From the NCBI GenBank assembly GCA_964465125.1, contig CAYXIO010000016.1, forward strand, positions 1 to 64,000: a stretch of 64,000 bases of DNA. The letters are read 5' to 3'. Below are positions 47,030 to 54,891 of the stretch, in pieces; position 1 is the first letter of the stretch, and every line of letters starts with the position of its first letter. A program made the position numbers and the translations under genes. Source of the stretch: CAYOHG01 sp964465125 (GTDB lineage: Bacteria > Planctomycetota > Phycisphaerae > UBA1845 > Fen-1342). The notes below the pieces were generated by a model. That model searched no databases. It saw only the letters and a list, made by a program, of their open reading frames with translations, and was not told the origin of the DNA.

Positions 47030-47854
47030 TCAGCGACCTTCGTAGAGACGGTGTCCGAGCATGTCGTCGAGCATGGGCTCGGCCAGGATCTTGGCGACGG
47101 TCTGGTCGATGTCGTACTCCAGGCGAATGAACTCCACCTGTTCGAGACTTGCGCCGGTCGCGGCGGCGACCAGGCTCTTGCCGGCCTTGGGCTGCTCCTC
47201 GCGACGGTCGACGACGACGTAGCTGGCGCGCGGGTCGCGGTCGCGCGGCTGGCCGACGCTGCCCACGTTGATGATCACGCGCTCTTCCTCGATCTCGTAG
47301 AAGGGCGAGTCAGGCAGCTCGTGCGGCGGATCGAAGTACGGGTCGTCCAGGAAAACGCCGGGCTGATGCGTGTGCCCGACAAAGCAGACGTGCGCATCCA
47401 GCCGCTCGAAATTGGCGATCACCTTCTGCGGATTGGTGAAGACGTCCTCGGGGAAGATGTACTCGTTGATCGGGCGGCGCGGCGAAGCGTGCACGAAAAG
47501 CACGTCCGGCTCCTTGACGCGCACCGGCAGGTGGCACAGGAAGCGCCAGCGGCGGTTGCGCCTTTCGACGTCCGGCTCGCGCTCCAGCGTCTGGCGGGTC
47601 CAGTAGGCGGCTTTTTCCGCCGCCGCGTTGAAATTCAGCGGCTCGTAAAGGGCGGCGTGATCGTGGTTGCCCATCATGCAAAGGCGGCACTTCTCGATCA
47701 CCTGGTCCAGGCATTCGCGCGGGTTCGGGCCGTAGCCGATCACGTCTCCCAGGCAGACGATCTCGCGGATGCCGCGCGACTCGATGTCTGCCAGCACGAC
47801 CTGGAGGGCCTCGAGGTTGCCGTGGATGTCGCTGATGATCGCGAACTTGGCCAT
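47030..47854 (-). CDS. Calcineurin-like metallophosphoesterase
   Basis: A 274-residue cytoplasmic phosphoesterase. All metal-binding motifs are present: D9-x-H11 (SDIHGN), D37 (LGDVIGYGPNP), GNHD at 62-65 followed by H66, H near 123 in LFVHASPR, and GHTHQPG near residue 160. The GDVIGYGPNPRECLD motif matches the YfcE/MJ0936-like diadenosine/phosphodiesterase branch. Substrate is unknown. It is the last gene of a minus-strand run with the Trm112-like protein 6 bp upstream. Confidence 0.9.
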   Translation of the reverse strand: MAKFAIISDIHGNLEALQVVLADIESRGIREIVCLGDVIGYGPNPRECLDQVIEKCRLCMMGNHDHAALYEPLNFNAAAEKAAYWTRQTLEREPDVERRNRRWRFLCHLPVRVKEPDVLFVHASPRRPINEYIFPEDVFTNPQKVIANFERLDAHVCFVGHTHQPGVFLDDPYFDPPHELPDSPFYEIEEERVIINVGSVGQPRDRDPRASYVVVDRREEQPKAGKSLVAAATGASLEQVEFIRLEYDIDQTVAKILAEPMLDDMLGHRLYEGR

Positions 47855-47860
47855 TGCTGC

Positions 47861-48049
47861 TTATGGAGCGGCAGGGTTCCGCGGCGGCTGGGCCTCCTCG
47901 GGCAACAGCACCGGCCAGCGCTCCTCAATCCGGTAGCGCCGGCCGCAGGCGACGCACACCAACTCGTTATCGCGCGGCTCGAGCCGCGCCCGGCATTCCG
48001 GCACCGGGCAGACGAGGATCTTCAGCACCTCGGGGTGAACGAATCCCAA
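47861..48049 (-). CDS. Trm112/UPF0434-like zinc-ribbon protein
   Basis: A 62-residue protein of the Trm112/YcaR family: HPEVLKILVCPVPECRARLEP...LVCVACGRRYRIEERWPVLLPEEA. Two CxxC-like pairs (C14/C19 and C32/C35) suggest one zinc ion. Relatives act as small activators of methyltransferases or are of unknown role. The start is a TTG at 48049 with GGGAG 8 bp upstream. A shorter GTG start at 48028 is possible but cuts the conserved first helix. It lies 6 bp before the metallophosphoesterase gene. Confidence 0.8.
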   Translation of the reverse strand: MGFVHPEVLKILVCPVPECRARLEPRDNELVCVACGRRYRIEERWPVLLPEEAQPPRNPAAP

Positions 48050-48115
48050 GAACGGCGCTCCCGTCGCGGCCGCATGCCGACGATGCGGATACGATAGGGC
48101 TCGGGAGTGCGCGAA

Positions 48116-48910
48116 TCAATCCGGACCCGGGCCGCTCCACTCCTCCCAGTCCGGTACGTAGTGCGGCGCCGGAGTCGCGCCGACCGACCCGATCTGGAAG
48201 TCCCGGGAAACCAAGCGGCCGTCGCCGGGAACCTGTCGTCCCGCGTGACCATCCACGAACACGGCATTGGCCGCGCCCGAGTGACGGAAACAAGTCGTGG
48301 GCGCGCCATTCTCGGTCCAGGTCCCGCCGCCCTGGTAGAGCATCGGCGGATCGAGCAGGGCGTTATTCTGGAGAATGCCTCCGGACGACATCGCCGTGTC
48401 CGCGAACGCAAACACCCGAGCCCCGTCGCGCACCCGCTCCAGCCGCTGCCAGGGGCGGTGGCCGATCTGGTAAGACCAGCCGGGCGTTTGCGGCGGGCAG
48501 AGGTAGTAGCCGTTGTAGCCGTAGGTGCTGGTGACGGCGGCGGCGGCGCCCTGCGGCTTGTACGTGCCCCAGGGCTGATCCGGGCATTCGAAGACGCCGT
48601 CGGCGCGCAGCGCAGCGTGCAGATACGGCCAGACGAAGCCCAGCGTGTGATCGACGCTGGAGGACAGCGAGCGGCCCCACCAGTAGGTCGGGTCAGAACC
48701 CTCGGAATAGGCCAGCGGCATGGCCCAGGCGTTGTAGTCGTTGGCGTACATCTGGAAGGCGGTGCCGAGCTCGTGCAGATTGCTGGCGCACTTGACGGCC
48801 CGGGCCTGGGCTCGCGCGGCGCGCAGCCCCGGCAGCAGCAGCGAGATCAACAGCGCGATGATCGCCACGACGACGAGCAGCTCGATCAGCGTAAACGCCC
48901 GCTTTCGCAC
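48116..48910 (-). CDS. Prepilin-like H-X9-DG protein (fourth copy)
   Basis: A 264-residue prepilin-like protein. The start is GTG 48910, five bases after GGAGGGAG, giving VRKRAFTLIELLVVVAI. The residue before FTLIELL is Ala rather than the usual Gly, an accepted but less common prepilin-peptidase site. The C-terminus has H-X9-DG (HSGAANAVFVDG). Internal YGYNGYYLCPP is common in this family. It follows the PQQ/dockerin-like protein by 16 bp and is distant in sequence from the three tandem copies at 18.7-21.4 kb. Confidence 0.85.
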   Translation of the reverse strand: MRKRAFTLIELLVVVAIIALLISLLLPGLRAARAQARAVKCASNLHELGTAFQMYANDYNAWAMPLAYSEGSDPTYWWGRSLSSSVDHTLGFVWPYLHAALRADGVFECPDQPWGTYKPQGAAAAVTSTYGYNGYYLCPPQTPGWSYQIGHRPWQRLERVRDGARVFAFADTAMSSGGILQNNALLDPPMLYQGGGTWTENGAPTTCFRHSGAANAVFVDGHAGRQVPGDGRLVSRDFQIGSVGATPAPHYVPDWEEWSGPGPD

Positions 48911-48926
48911 TACTCCCTCCGCCAGG

Positions 48927-50444
48927 TCAACACGCGGTTCCGAACACAATCAGCAGTTGCGAGAGATCGCCCAGGTCAATCGTCCCGCTCTGATCGAAGT
49001 CCGCGCGCGGGTCAAACCCGGGCTGCCCGCTCGACGTGCCGAAGGCAATCAGCAGCGCCGAGAGATCGAGCAGGTCCACCTTGCCGTCACCGGTGATGTC
49101 CTCGACACAATGCGGCGGCCCATAGGCACGCAGCCCGTCGGTGCCGATCGAATACACCACGCCGTCGGCGATCGCGGGGCTTCCTCCGGAACCGCTCGAC
49201 CGATCCACGACGAACCCGCTGTCGGCGGGCGACTTGGTTGTGTCGAGGATAAGCAGCTCCATATACGCGCCTTCCGGGTCCATGGGGTCCGGCCGGCCGG
49301 CGAAAAGATAGCCGCCGGAGTACGCCATGTGGTGCGTCCATCCGCCGACCGAGAGCGCTCCTTCGGGATCCACCTTCGTATCCCAAAGCAGCGCGGCGCT
49401 GCTTCCGTTGTCTTGAAAGGCCTGGATCTTAACGGCGGAGCCAAAGCCGGTGATGCCGGCGGAAAGATACACGCGGCCGTCACCCGGCGCGATCGGGATC
49501 GAATCCGTCCGCTCGCTCGCGATCGCCCAGACGATGCCGCCGTCGGCCGCATCCAGCTTCACCAGGCCGCTGTTGTTGCCGCTGCCGTAGAAATCGTAGG
49601 TCGCGCCGTAGACGGCGCCACCTGCGACCGTCAGCCCGCCGAAGAAGCCGCCGAACTGCGGATAGCCGCTGGCGGCGATGTCGGTGTCCCAGATCAGGTC
49701 GCCGTCCTCCACGTCGATGGCCAGCACGTGTCCGTAGGCCTCGGCGACGTAGACGACTCCATCCGCATATGCGGGGGACGCGCCGGCTGTTCCTCCGACC
49801 GGGTAGGTCCAGACGATCTCGCCGGGCAGGTAGGGATTGTCGTCAAGATCGAAAGGGTCGACGTTGATCGCGTACAGCTTGCCTCCGCCGCCGACCGGGT
49901 CGTAGTCGCAGATGAGCGCGCGATCGGTTTGCACAAGCGAGCGCATCAGGCCGCACGTGACGGCCGGCGAGGCATTCACCACGGGCTGGTCCAGCGGGCA
50001 GCACCAGGCGATGCCTCCGCTTTGCAGGTCGATTGAGCAGAGCACATTGTCGCTGGCGGCCAGCACCGAGCCGCGCATCAGGTCGATGCATGGGCTCGAC
50101 CAGCTATTCAGCGTGTCGGGGACGAGCTTTGTGGACCAGAGCCACTCTCCATCGAGCGCGGAGTAGGCCATCACCGCGTTGTAGACGTGCGTGGGGCCGC
50201 TGAAGCCGCGCGAGGCCACCACCACGACGCCGGCGCTCACCACGGGACTGGCGCGGCCGACAAACGACTCCCCCGTCGGCGGCGTGACGGTCCATAGAGC
50301 GTTGGCCAGCGACGCCGGCGCGGAATCGGTGGCGCCGCTACGGCGCGCGTCGCGCCCAAGGTGCGACCACTCGCAGGCGCGCACGGACGGCGGACAGGCC
50401 ACAAGCAGAAGCAGGACCGCACAGATTATGGACATACGGCTCAT
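48927..50444 (-). CDS. Secreted PQQ-like beta-propeller protein with dockerin-like tail
   Basis: A 505-residue exported protein starting at ATG 50444 (AGGAG 10 bp upstream). LLLLVAC could be a lipobox; otherwise cleavage falls near VRAC. Propeller blades recur: AYSALDGEWLWSTKL, CSIDLQSGGIAWCCPL, LAIDVEDGDLIWDTD, VKLDAADGGIVWAIA. The last 56 residues hold two calcium-binding dockerin-like repeats (DITGDGKVDLLDLSALLIAFG and DFDQSGTIDLGDLSQLLIVFG), a C-terminal module seen widely in planctomycete secreted proteins. The same tail is found on the M23 peptidase at 57.9-59.7 kb. It is not a cellulosomal protein on present evidence. Confidence 0.85.
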   Translation of the reverse strand: MSRMSIICAVLLLLVACPPSVRACEWSHLGRDARRSGATDSAPASLANALWTVTPPTGESFVGRASPVVSAGVVVVASRGFSGPTHVYNAVMAYSALDGEWLWSTKLVPDTLNSWSSPCIDLMRGSVLAASDNVLCSIDLQSGGIAWCCPLDQPVVNASPAVTCGLMRSLVQTDRALICDYDPVGGGGKLYAINVDPFDLDDNPYLPGEIVWTYPVGGTAGASPAYADGVVYVAEAYGHVLAIDVEDGDLIWDTDIAASGYPQFGGFFGGLTVAGGAVYGATYDFYGSGNNSGLVKLDAADGGIVWAIASERTDSIPIAPGDGRVYLSAGITGFGSAVKIQAFQDNGSSAALLWDTKVDPEGALSVGGWTHHMAYSGGYLFAGRPDPMDPEGAYMELLILDTTKSPADSGFVVDRSSGSGGSPAIADGVVYSIGTDGLRAYGPPHCVEDITGDGKVDLLDLSALLIAFGTSSGQPGFDPRADFDQSGTIDLGDLSQLLIVFGTAC

Positions 50445-50509
50445 GATCGCGTTGCTCCTGGTGCGAGAGCGGGCGACCACTCATCGTGGCCGCCCGGTTC
50501 TCTGCAACC

Positions 50510-51334
50510 TCACCTTGCCACTTTCCCCAGGAGAGCAAGGCCAAGCATTCCGCCTAGGAGCAGTGTCGCGCCGCCCGGTTCAGGAACGGCAGCGAACGCG
50601 TCAATTTCAATGGCCCCGTCGCCGATCGGTTCCACCCGCACAAAGCGAACACTCGAGAGACCCGAAGGTCCGATGTCGATTGGCGTTCCACCGCCGGAGC
50701 CGTCGTAGAGCATCAGCGCGTCGGCGTAGGAAAGGCCGGCGAAGTCGGCCGTCGGCAGCGCCGGGTTCATCGGGCGCGTGAAGTCGGTCGGAATCGATCC
50801 TGGCGTGCTGTCGAACGGGCCCGAATCCAAGTATCCCTGGGTCGGGAACACGCCCTCGAGCTGCGGCGCGAGCGTAACCCAGGACACGCCGTCTGCGCTG
50901 ATCGAAACCTGCATCGGGCTGACGCCGAACATGGACGCGGCCGGCCCGATTCGCCCGTTGGGATAGTCGAAGTCGATGAAGCCGCCGTTCCCGAAGATCG
51001 TGAAGTCCACGCCGTACAGGTTCGAAGCGCTGTCGGTGACCGGATTCTCGAACTCGACCTCAAGCCAGCCGCCCGCGCCGATCTGGACGATTTCGTCGGT
51101 TCCGAACGGCGGGCTGAACATGGACACGACGCTGGGGAACGCGCCTTCGCCGGTGAAGCGCTCGGGTTGTCCAAGTGCGACGTTCGCGTCGGTGTATGCC
51201 GGGTCGGCCAGACCGGGGTTGTAGCTGACCACCGCGTCGGCCCAGGCGTCCAGCGCGCTGAATGCGTGCGCCGCCGCGGGCGCCAGCAACGACGCACCGG
51301 CAATCGCCCACACTCGATTGGGAAGAATCCGCAT
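50510..51334 (-). CDS. PEP-CTERM surface protein under a cobalamin riboswitch
   Basis: A 274-residue secreted protein starting at ATG 51334 behind AGGAAG. The signal peptide ends near AHAF (residue 23). The mature domain begins SALDAWADAVVSYNPGLADPAY and contains GGWLEVEFENPVTDSASNLYGVDFTIFGNGGF, a jelly-roll-like beta pattern; the family is not one I can name. The C-terminus VPEPGGATLLLGGMLGLALLGKVAR is a PEP-CTERM tail, processed by exosortase in known systems. The preceding leader (51786-51577) is a cobalamin riboswitch behind a consensus promoter, so expression should be repressed by vitamin B12. A role in B12 capture or cobalamin stress is inferred from regulation only. Confidence 0.85.
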   Translation of the reverse strand: MRILPNRVWAIAGASLLAPAAAHAFSALDAWADAVVSYNPGLADPAYTDANVALGQPERFTGEGAFPSVVSMFSPPFGTDEIVQIGAGGWLEVEFENPVTDSASNLYGVDFTIFGNGGFIDFDYPNGRIGPAASMFGVSPMQVSISADGVSWVTLAPQLEGVFPTQGYLDSGPFDSTPGSIPTDFTRPMNPALPTADFAGLSYADALMLYDGSGGGTPIDIGPSGLSSVRFVRVEPIGDGAIEIDAFAAVPEPGGATLLLGGMLGLALLGKVAR

Positions 51335-51576
51335 AGCTTCCTGCCTCCCTCCGTTGGCTGCGCCGGGCTCAACGAGCCCTGCGCGTCGGAAGTCCCTTGC
51401 AGGAAGCAGGCAGATGAACGGCGATGGGCAAGCGTCAGTCGAACCGACAGACCGTAGCTGCACCGACAGGGCGCTGACGCCAAGTCGGGGGGGCGGGCGG
51501 GTTGGTTTGCACGGTGGAGACGCGAGCGCGAACATGCCGGTCAGCCTCTCCCACGAAGGCTTCCGATCGTTGTCGA

Positions 51577-51786
51577 CATACCGGCAGGTCTTCTGACTTC
51601 CAGGCGGGTCCTGAAAACGCACACGAACGGTGCGTCGGACGCCTACTCACCACGCCTTCTTGGCCGGCAAGCGGCCAATGGCTTCGTCGTGGCTTTCGTT
51701 CCCGGTTACAGCGGCGGGGCCGTTCCGGAATTGAACCGGATTCCCTATTCTTCTGCGCGCTCCAAGCGCGCAGACACCGGATATCA
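51577..51786 (-). ncRNA. Cobalamin (vitamin B12) riboswitch
   Basis: Read on the minus strand, the conserved elements of the AdoCbl/cobalamin aptamer appear in order: GGTGTC near 51772, AATAGGGAATCCGGT, then AATTCCGG, GGCCCCGCCGCTGTAAC, CGGGAACGAAAGCC and finally the B12 box AGTCAGAAGACCTGCC (51600-51585). Length and order match the class. The nearest downstream gene on this strand is the PEP-CTERM protein starting at 51334, with about 240 nt between aptamer and start. A GCGTCAG/CTGACGC inverted repeat lies in that interval. It could control transcription or ribosome access; no clear terminator with a U-run was found. Confidence 0.93.
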
Positions 51787-51792
51787 AGGCCA

Positions 51793-51821
51793 AGTTTACC
51801 GCGTTTCAACCGCGCTGTCAA
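51793..51821 (-). promoter_or_regulatory. Promoter of the cobalamin-riboswitch transcript
   Basis: On the minus strand TTGACA (51821-51816) is followed by a 17-nt spacer and TAAACT (51798-51793). Expected initiation near 51786 coincides with the 5' end of the riboswitch aptamer. The promoter lies just outside the 3' end of the phosphatase-like gene, so the riboswitch is transcribed independently of it. Confidence 0.75.
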
Positions 51822-51875
51822 AGGCGCGTCGGTTCGCCGCCCCCCTCGTGCGCGAGTGCGCGGCGCGACTCCGAA

Positions 51876-52406
51876 TCACGCCGGCGACGCCGCGCGCGAC
51901 AGCTCGTGAAACGACTTGAGCAGTTGCCGATGACGCCGATGACGCGAATTGAAGCCCAGTTCGTCCATCTCGCGCAGGGCTTCCGTCGGCGGAACCCCCT
52001 GTACCAGCACGCGATACAGCGCGCAGAACAGGCCGGTGCGCTGCTGGCCGATGCGGCAGTGCACCAGCGCCGGACGCCGCCGCGCGTCGCGCATCAAGTC
52101 CAGAAACTGGCGGACCTGCTCGGGCGTCGGGGGCGTCTTGTGGTTGAACGGAATGCTCACGAATTCCGCGCCGTGGGCCTCGCAGACGGCGCGTTCTTCG
52201 GCTTCCCACGCGTCCATGTGATCCGATTCGCGCTTGCCCCGCAACGACACGACGCTCCGCAATCCGTGCTCGCGAATGAGCTGCGCCAACTGCTCGGGCG
52301 CCGGCTGACCACAGCGATAGAGCTCCCCGGCAACGACCGCGCGAAAATGGCGCAGCCCGTCGTAGGGCGGACGGAACCAGCGGCGAATGAAACGCGGGAT
52401 GAACAC
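51876..52406 (-). CDS. Dual-specificity/tyrosine-phosphatase-like protein
   Basis: A 176-residue protein of the cysteine-based protein-tyrosine-phosphatase superfamily. The P-loop is HCRIGQQRTG with C117 and R123 (CX5R), and the general-acid region may be near residues 84-92 (SIPFNHKTPPT). The N-terminus (RAVVAGELYRCGQPAPEQLAQLIREHGLRSVVSLRG) matches the DSP/plant-type PTP group acting on phosphoproteins or inositol phosphates. Start is GTG 52406 behind GAGGA. No signal peptide is clear, although MFIPRFIRRWFRPP is basic and aromatic. Substrate unknown. Confidence 0.85.
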   Translation of the reverse strand: MFIPRFIRRWFRPPYDGLRHFRAVVAGELYRCGQPAPEQLAQLIREHGLRSVVSLRGKRESDHMDAWEAEERAVCEAHGAEFVSIPFNHKTPPTPEQVRQFLDLMRDARRRPALVHCRIGQQRTGLFCALYRVLVQGVPPTEALREMDELGFNSRHRRHRQLLKSFHELSRAASPA

Positions 52407-52500
52407 GCGACCAATCCTCGCTCGGGCCGCGCGACAAACCAGCGCCGATCCGCTTACACGCCCGCCGCGCCTGCGGCCGATGCCGGACGTCGTTCGGCGA

Positions 52501-53754
52501 TCACGGCCGGACGACGACGCGGAAGGTCGTGCGCTGTTCCGTCACGCGCTGTGCGATTTTATCCGTCAGCGAGACTTTCACCACGTATTCGCCGGGCGAG
52601 AGGCTGGCCGGAATCCGCACCAGGCGGGGTATGAAACAATCCCGGCGGCGCGACCGGCAGCGGTCGACGACCGAGTCGTCGGTCATGTCCAGCAGCGTCT
52701 CGCCGCCGCGGTTGAGCACGCTGGTTCTCAGGGCAAAGCGCGACTCGAACTCACCGCTCGGCAGTTCCTCCGCGGCGAAGTCGCGCACCTCGATGTAGGC
52801 GATGAACTCGGTGTCGGAGCCGGCCATCACCAGCGGCGGGTCGAACAGCTCGTACAGCCCGAAGCCGCGAACGCTGCGACACAGGGCCAGCGTGGAGATC
52901 GCGGGGTCAGAGGTGGAGCGGAGCGTCTCGTGCAGCCGGCTGACCTGGGACCGCAGCTTGTCCACCTCGGCCTGCGGGTCGCCGCCGCGAATCTCGCGCA
53001 TCGCGATCAGGGACTCGATGAACTGGGCGGCGATGCGCTGCTGTTCGTCGGAGACGGCATCCAAGGGCTGCCGGGCGGATTCGAGATCGCCGGCCAGCAC
53101 CAGCAGCATTCGCCGGTCGAGCTGCTCGCGGAACCCGACGTCCGCAAGCTGCGCCGCGTGGAGCCTGAGCAATTCGTCCATGCTCGGGACGGCGCTGGCG
53201 GACGTGCGGGCGGCATTGGCCGTGGTCGGCTCGTCAGGAGTGCTGCGCCGCGGATCATGGGCCGCCGGCCGGACCGAGACCCCCGTCAGCACCGGGGGCG
53301 CTGAGGAGTTTTCGCGAACGTCGTCCGACGCGACGCCGGGATTCGGGGCGGGTTCCTGGCTGGAAATCAGGGCGGCGTCGTCCTCGGTCGGCAAGCGCTG
53401 CTCCGCCGCCACGTCATCACGCGAGTTCGATTGCGCCCCAGGATCGACGGGGAACCGCGACGCCAGCGGGCGCTCGGCGGCGTCAGGGTTCTCGTTTTCC
53501 GGGATTCCGGCAAGCCACTCCTGCACTTGCGAGTCGACATCGCTGCGGGGCTGGCTGGCCGCCGGCTCGACCGCGTTCATGGGCCGCGCTGGGGCCTGCT
53601 TGACGACCTCCGCGTCCGCAGGCTGCGAGCGCGGCTGGGTTGCCTGCGGGCGCTGAAAGAGCTGGGCGCAGCCGCCCAGGGCCGGCACGAGCAGCGACAG
53701 CGTGAGCAGGGGCCGTCCAAAAGCGCGCGTGCGCGTCGAGCGATTCGCGTCCAT
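52501..53754 (-). CDS. Lipoprotein of unknown function
   Basis: A 417-residue lipoprotein: ATG 53754 preceded by GGAGG, signal region RPLLTLSLLVPALGGC with LGGC lipobox and Cys29. Residues 30-190 are a long disordered Pro/Ala/Ser/Asp-rich linker. The C-terminal domain (about 195-417) has helices followed by beta strands: GSDTEFIAYIEVRDFAAEELPSGEF, LSPGEYVVKVSLTDKIAQRVTEQRTTFRVVV. It is conserved-looking but I do not recognise it. It lies 57 bp after holA on the same strand, possibly in the same unit. Confidence 0.75.
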   Translation of the reverse strand: MDANRSTRTRAFGRPLLTLSLLVPALGGCAQLFQRPQATQPRSQPADAEVVKQAPARPMNAVEPAASQPRSDVDSQVQEWLAGIPENENPDAAERPLASRFPVDPGAQSNSRDDVAAEQRLPTEDDAALISSQEPAPNPGVASDDVRENSSAPPVLTGVSVRPAAHDPRRSTPDEPTTANAARTSASAVPSMDELLRLHAAQLADVGFREQLDRRMLLVLAGDLESARQPLDAVSDEQQRIAAQFIESLIAMREIRGGDPQAEVDKLRSQVSRLHETLRSTSDPAISTLALCRSVRGFGLYELFDPPLVMAGSDTEFIAYIEVRDFAAEELPSGEFESRFALRTSVLNRGGETLLDMTDDSVVDRCRSRRRDCFIPRLVRIPASLSPGEYVVKVSLTDKIAQRVTEQRTTFRVVVRP

Positions 53755-53811
53755 GCGAATCCTCCGGGATGAGGGGGCATTCTGTGGAGCGGCTGGGGCA
53801 GGAGGCGGGAG

Positions 53812-54810
53812 TCAGGCCGCCGGCTGCGCAACTTCCAGCAGGAGACGTTCCACTCCCGCTTCTATCGACCGCAGTCCGGTCTTGGCTTGGGCGTCGAGCG
53901 TCGCAAGGCCCGCCAGCATCTGCTGGACGCGCAAGGCTGGCAGTCTCCGCAGGATGGTCTCAAGTTCGCGCTCCCGGCGCCACATCATCACCTTGGGAGC
54001 GATTGCCGCGGCCGACAGCCCGTCCGCCGCCATGCGATGGGCGGCCAGCCAGCGCCGCAGCACGAACGCGACCCCGCCAACCGCCCTGAATGCGGCCGCC
54101 GAGTCCGTCGCGAGCACTTGCCGCCACAGCTCGATGGCTTCCGAAAGCCGGCCCAGGGCGGCGGCGTCCATCACCGCAAAGATGCGCTCCTCACGCGTCA
54201 GCCCGACCAGCTCCGCAACGTCTTCGGCCGTGATCGTTGGCCGGTCGGCGGCATAGAGCGCGAGCTTCTCCAGTTCGGCCGCGAGCAGCCCGGCGTCGGG
54301 ACCGACCAGCTCGATCAGTCGATCCGCAACACCTGGCCCGAGCCGCTTGCGAAGGGCTTGAGCCTGCTGCTGAACGTGCTCGACGAGCTCACGGCCGCGC
54401 AGCGCGGCGCACTCGATCACCCGGCCGCTCGCCAATGTCGCCTTGTAAAGCCGCGTCGTCTTCGGAAAGCTGCGCGCGATCAGCACCAGGGCTCCCGACG
54501 GAAACGGCCTGGCGACGTAGCGCTCCAGCGCCTCGCGGTGCTGCGTGATGAAGCGGTCGGCGTCGACGACCACGACGACGCGCCGGTCGGCGAGGAACGG
54601 CAGCGTGGCCAGGTCATCCATGACGTTCGCCAGCGTCGGGCCGCCTTGCTCGTCGGAGCGCTGCCCGTCGTACTCGGCCAACGCCATGCCGCGATCGACC
54701 CCGGGCGGCAGCAGCTCGTCGAGAACTTCGCGACGACGCTGCGCCTTGCGATGCTCATCCTCTCCAAAGATGACGACGAGCGGCGGAACCGTGGGCGTGC
54801 GCGCGGGCAT
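53812..54810 (-). CDS. holA: DNA polymerase III delta subunit
   Basis: A 332-residue clamp-loader delta subunit that opens the sliding clamp during replication. The pattern LVVIFGEDEHRKAQRRREVLDELL, then LATLPFLADRRVVVVVDADRFITQHREALERYV, SGALVLIARSFPKTTRLYKATLASGRVIEC and LIELVGPDAGLLAAELEKLALYAADRPTITAEDVAELVG is that of HolA. The C-terminal collar-like helices (AIELWRQVLATDSAAAFRAVGGVAFVLRRWLAAH) are present. Length is normal. It lies in a run TPR protein - holA - lipoprotein. Confidence 0.93.
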   Translation of the reverse strand: MPARTPTVPPLVVIFGEDEHRKAQRRREVLDELLPPGVDRGMALAEYDGQRSDEQGGPTLANVMDDLATLPFLADRRVVVVVDADRFITQHREALERYVARPFPSGALVLIARSFPKTTRLYKATLASGRVIECAALRGRELVEHVQQQAQALRKRLGPGVADRLIELVGPDAGLLAAELEKLALYAADRPTITAEDVAELVGLTREERIFAVMDAAALGRLSEAIELWRQVLATDSAAAFRAVGGVAFVLRRWLAAHRMAADGLSAAAIAPKVMMWRRERELETILRRLPALRVQQMLAGLATLDAQAKTGLRSIEAGVERLLLEVAQPAA

Positions 54811-54891
54811 GAAGGAAAGTGTACGAGCGCCGGGGCCGACGGGGAATGAGAAGGCCGCCGTCGCGCCTCCGCCGGGCCGCGGCGATACGCG

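Noticed and set aside
51502..51909. Short open frames across the region 51.5-51.9 kb
   Set aside because: The region is a cobalamin riboswitch with its promoter on the minus strand; no protein motif is seen.
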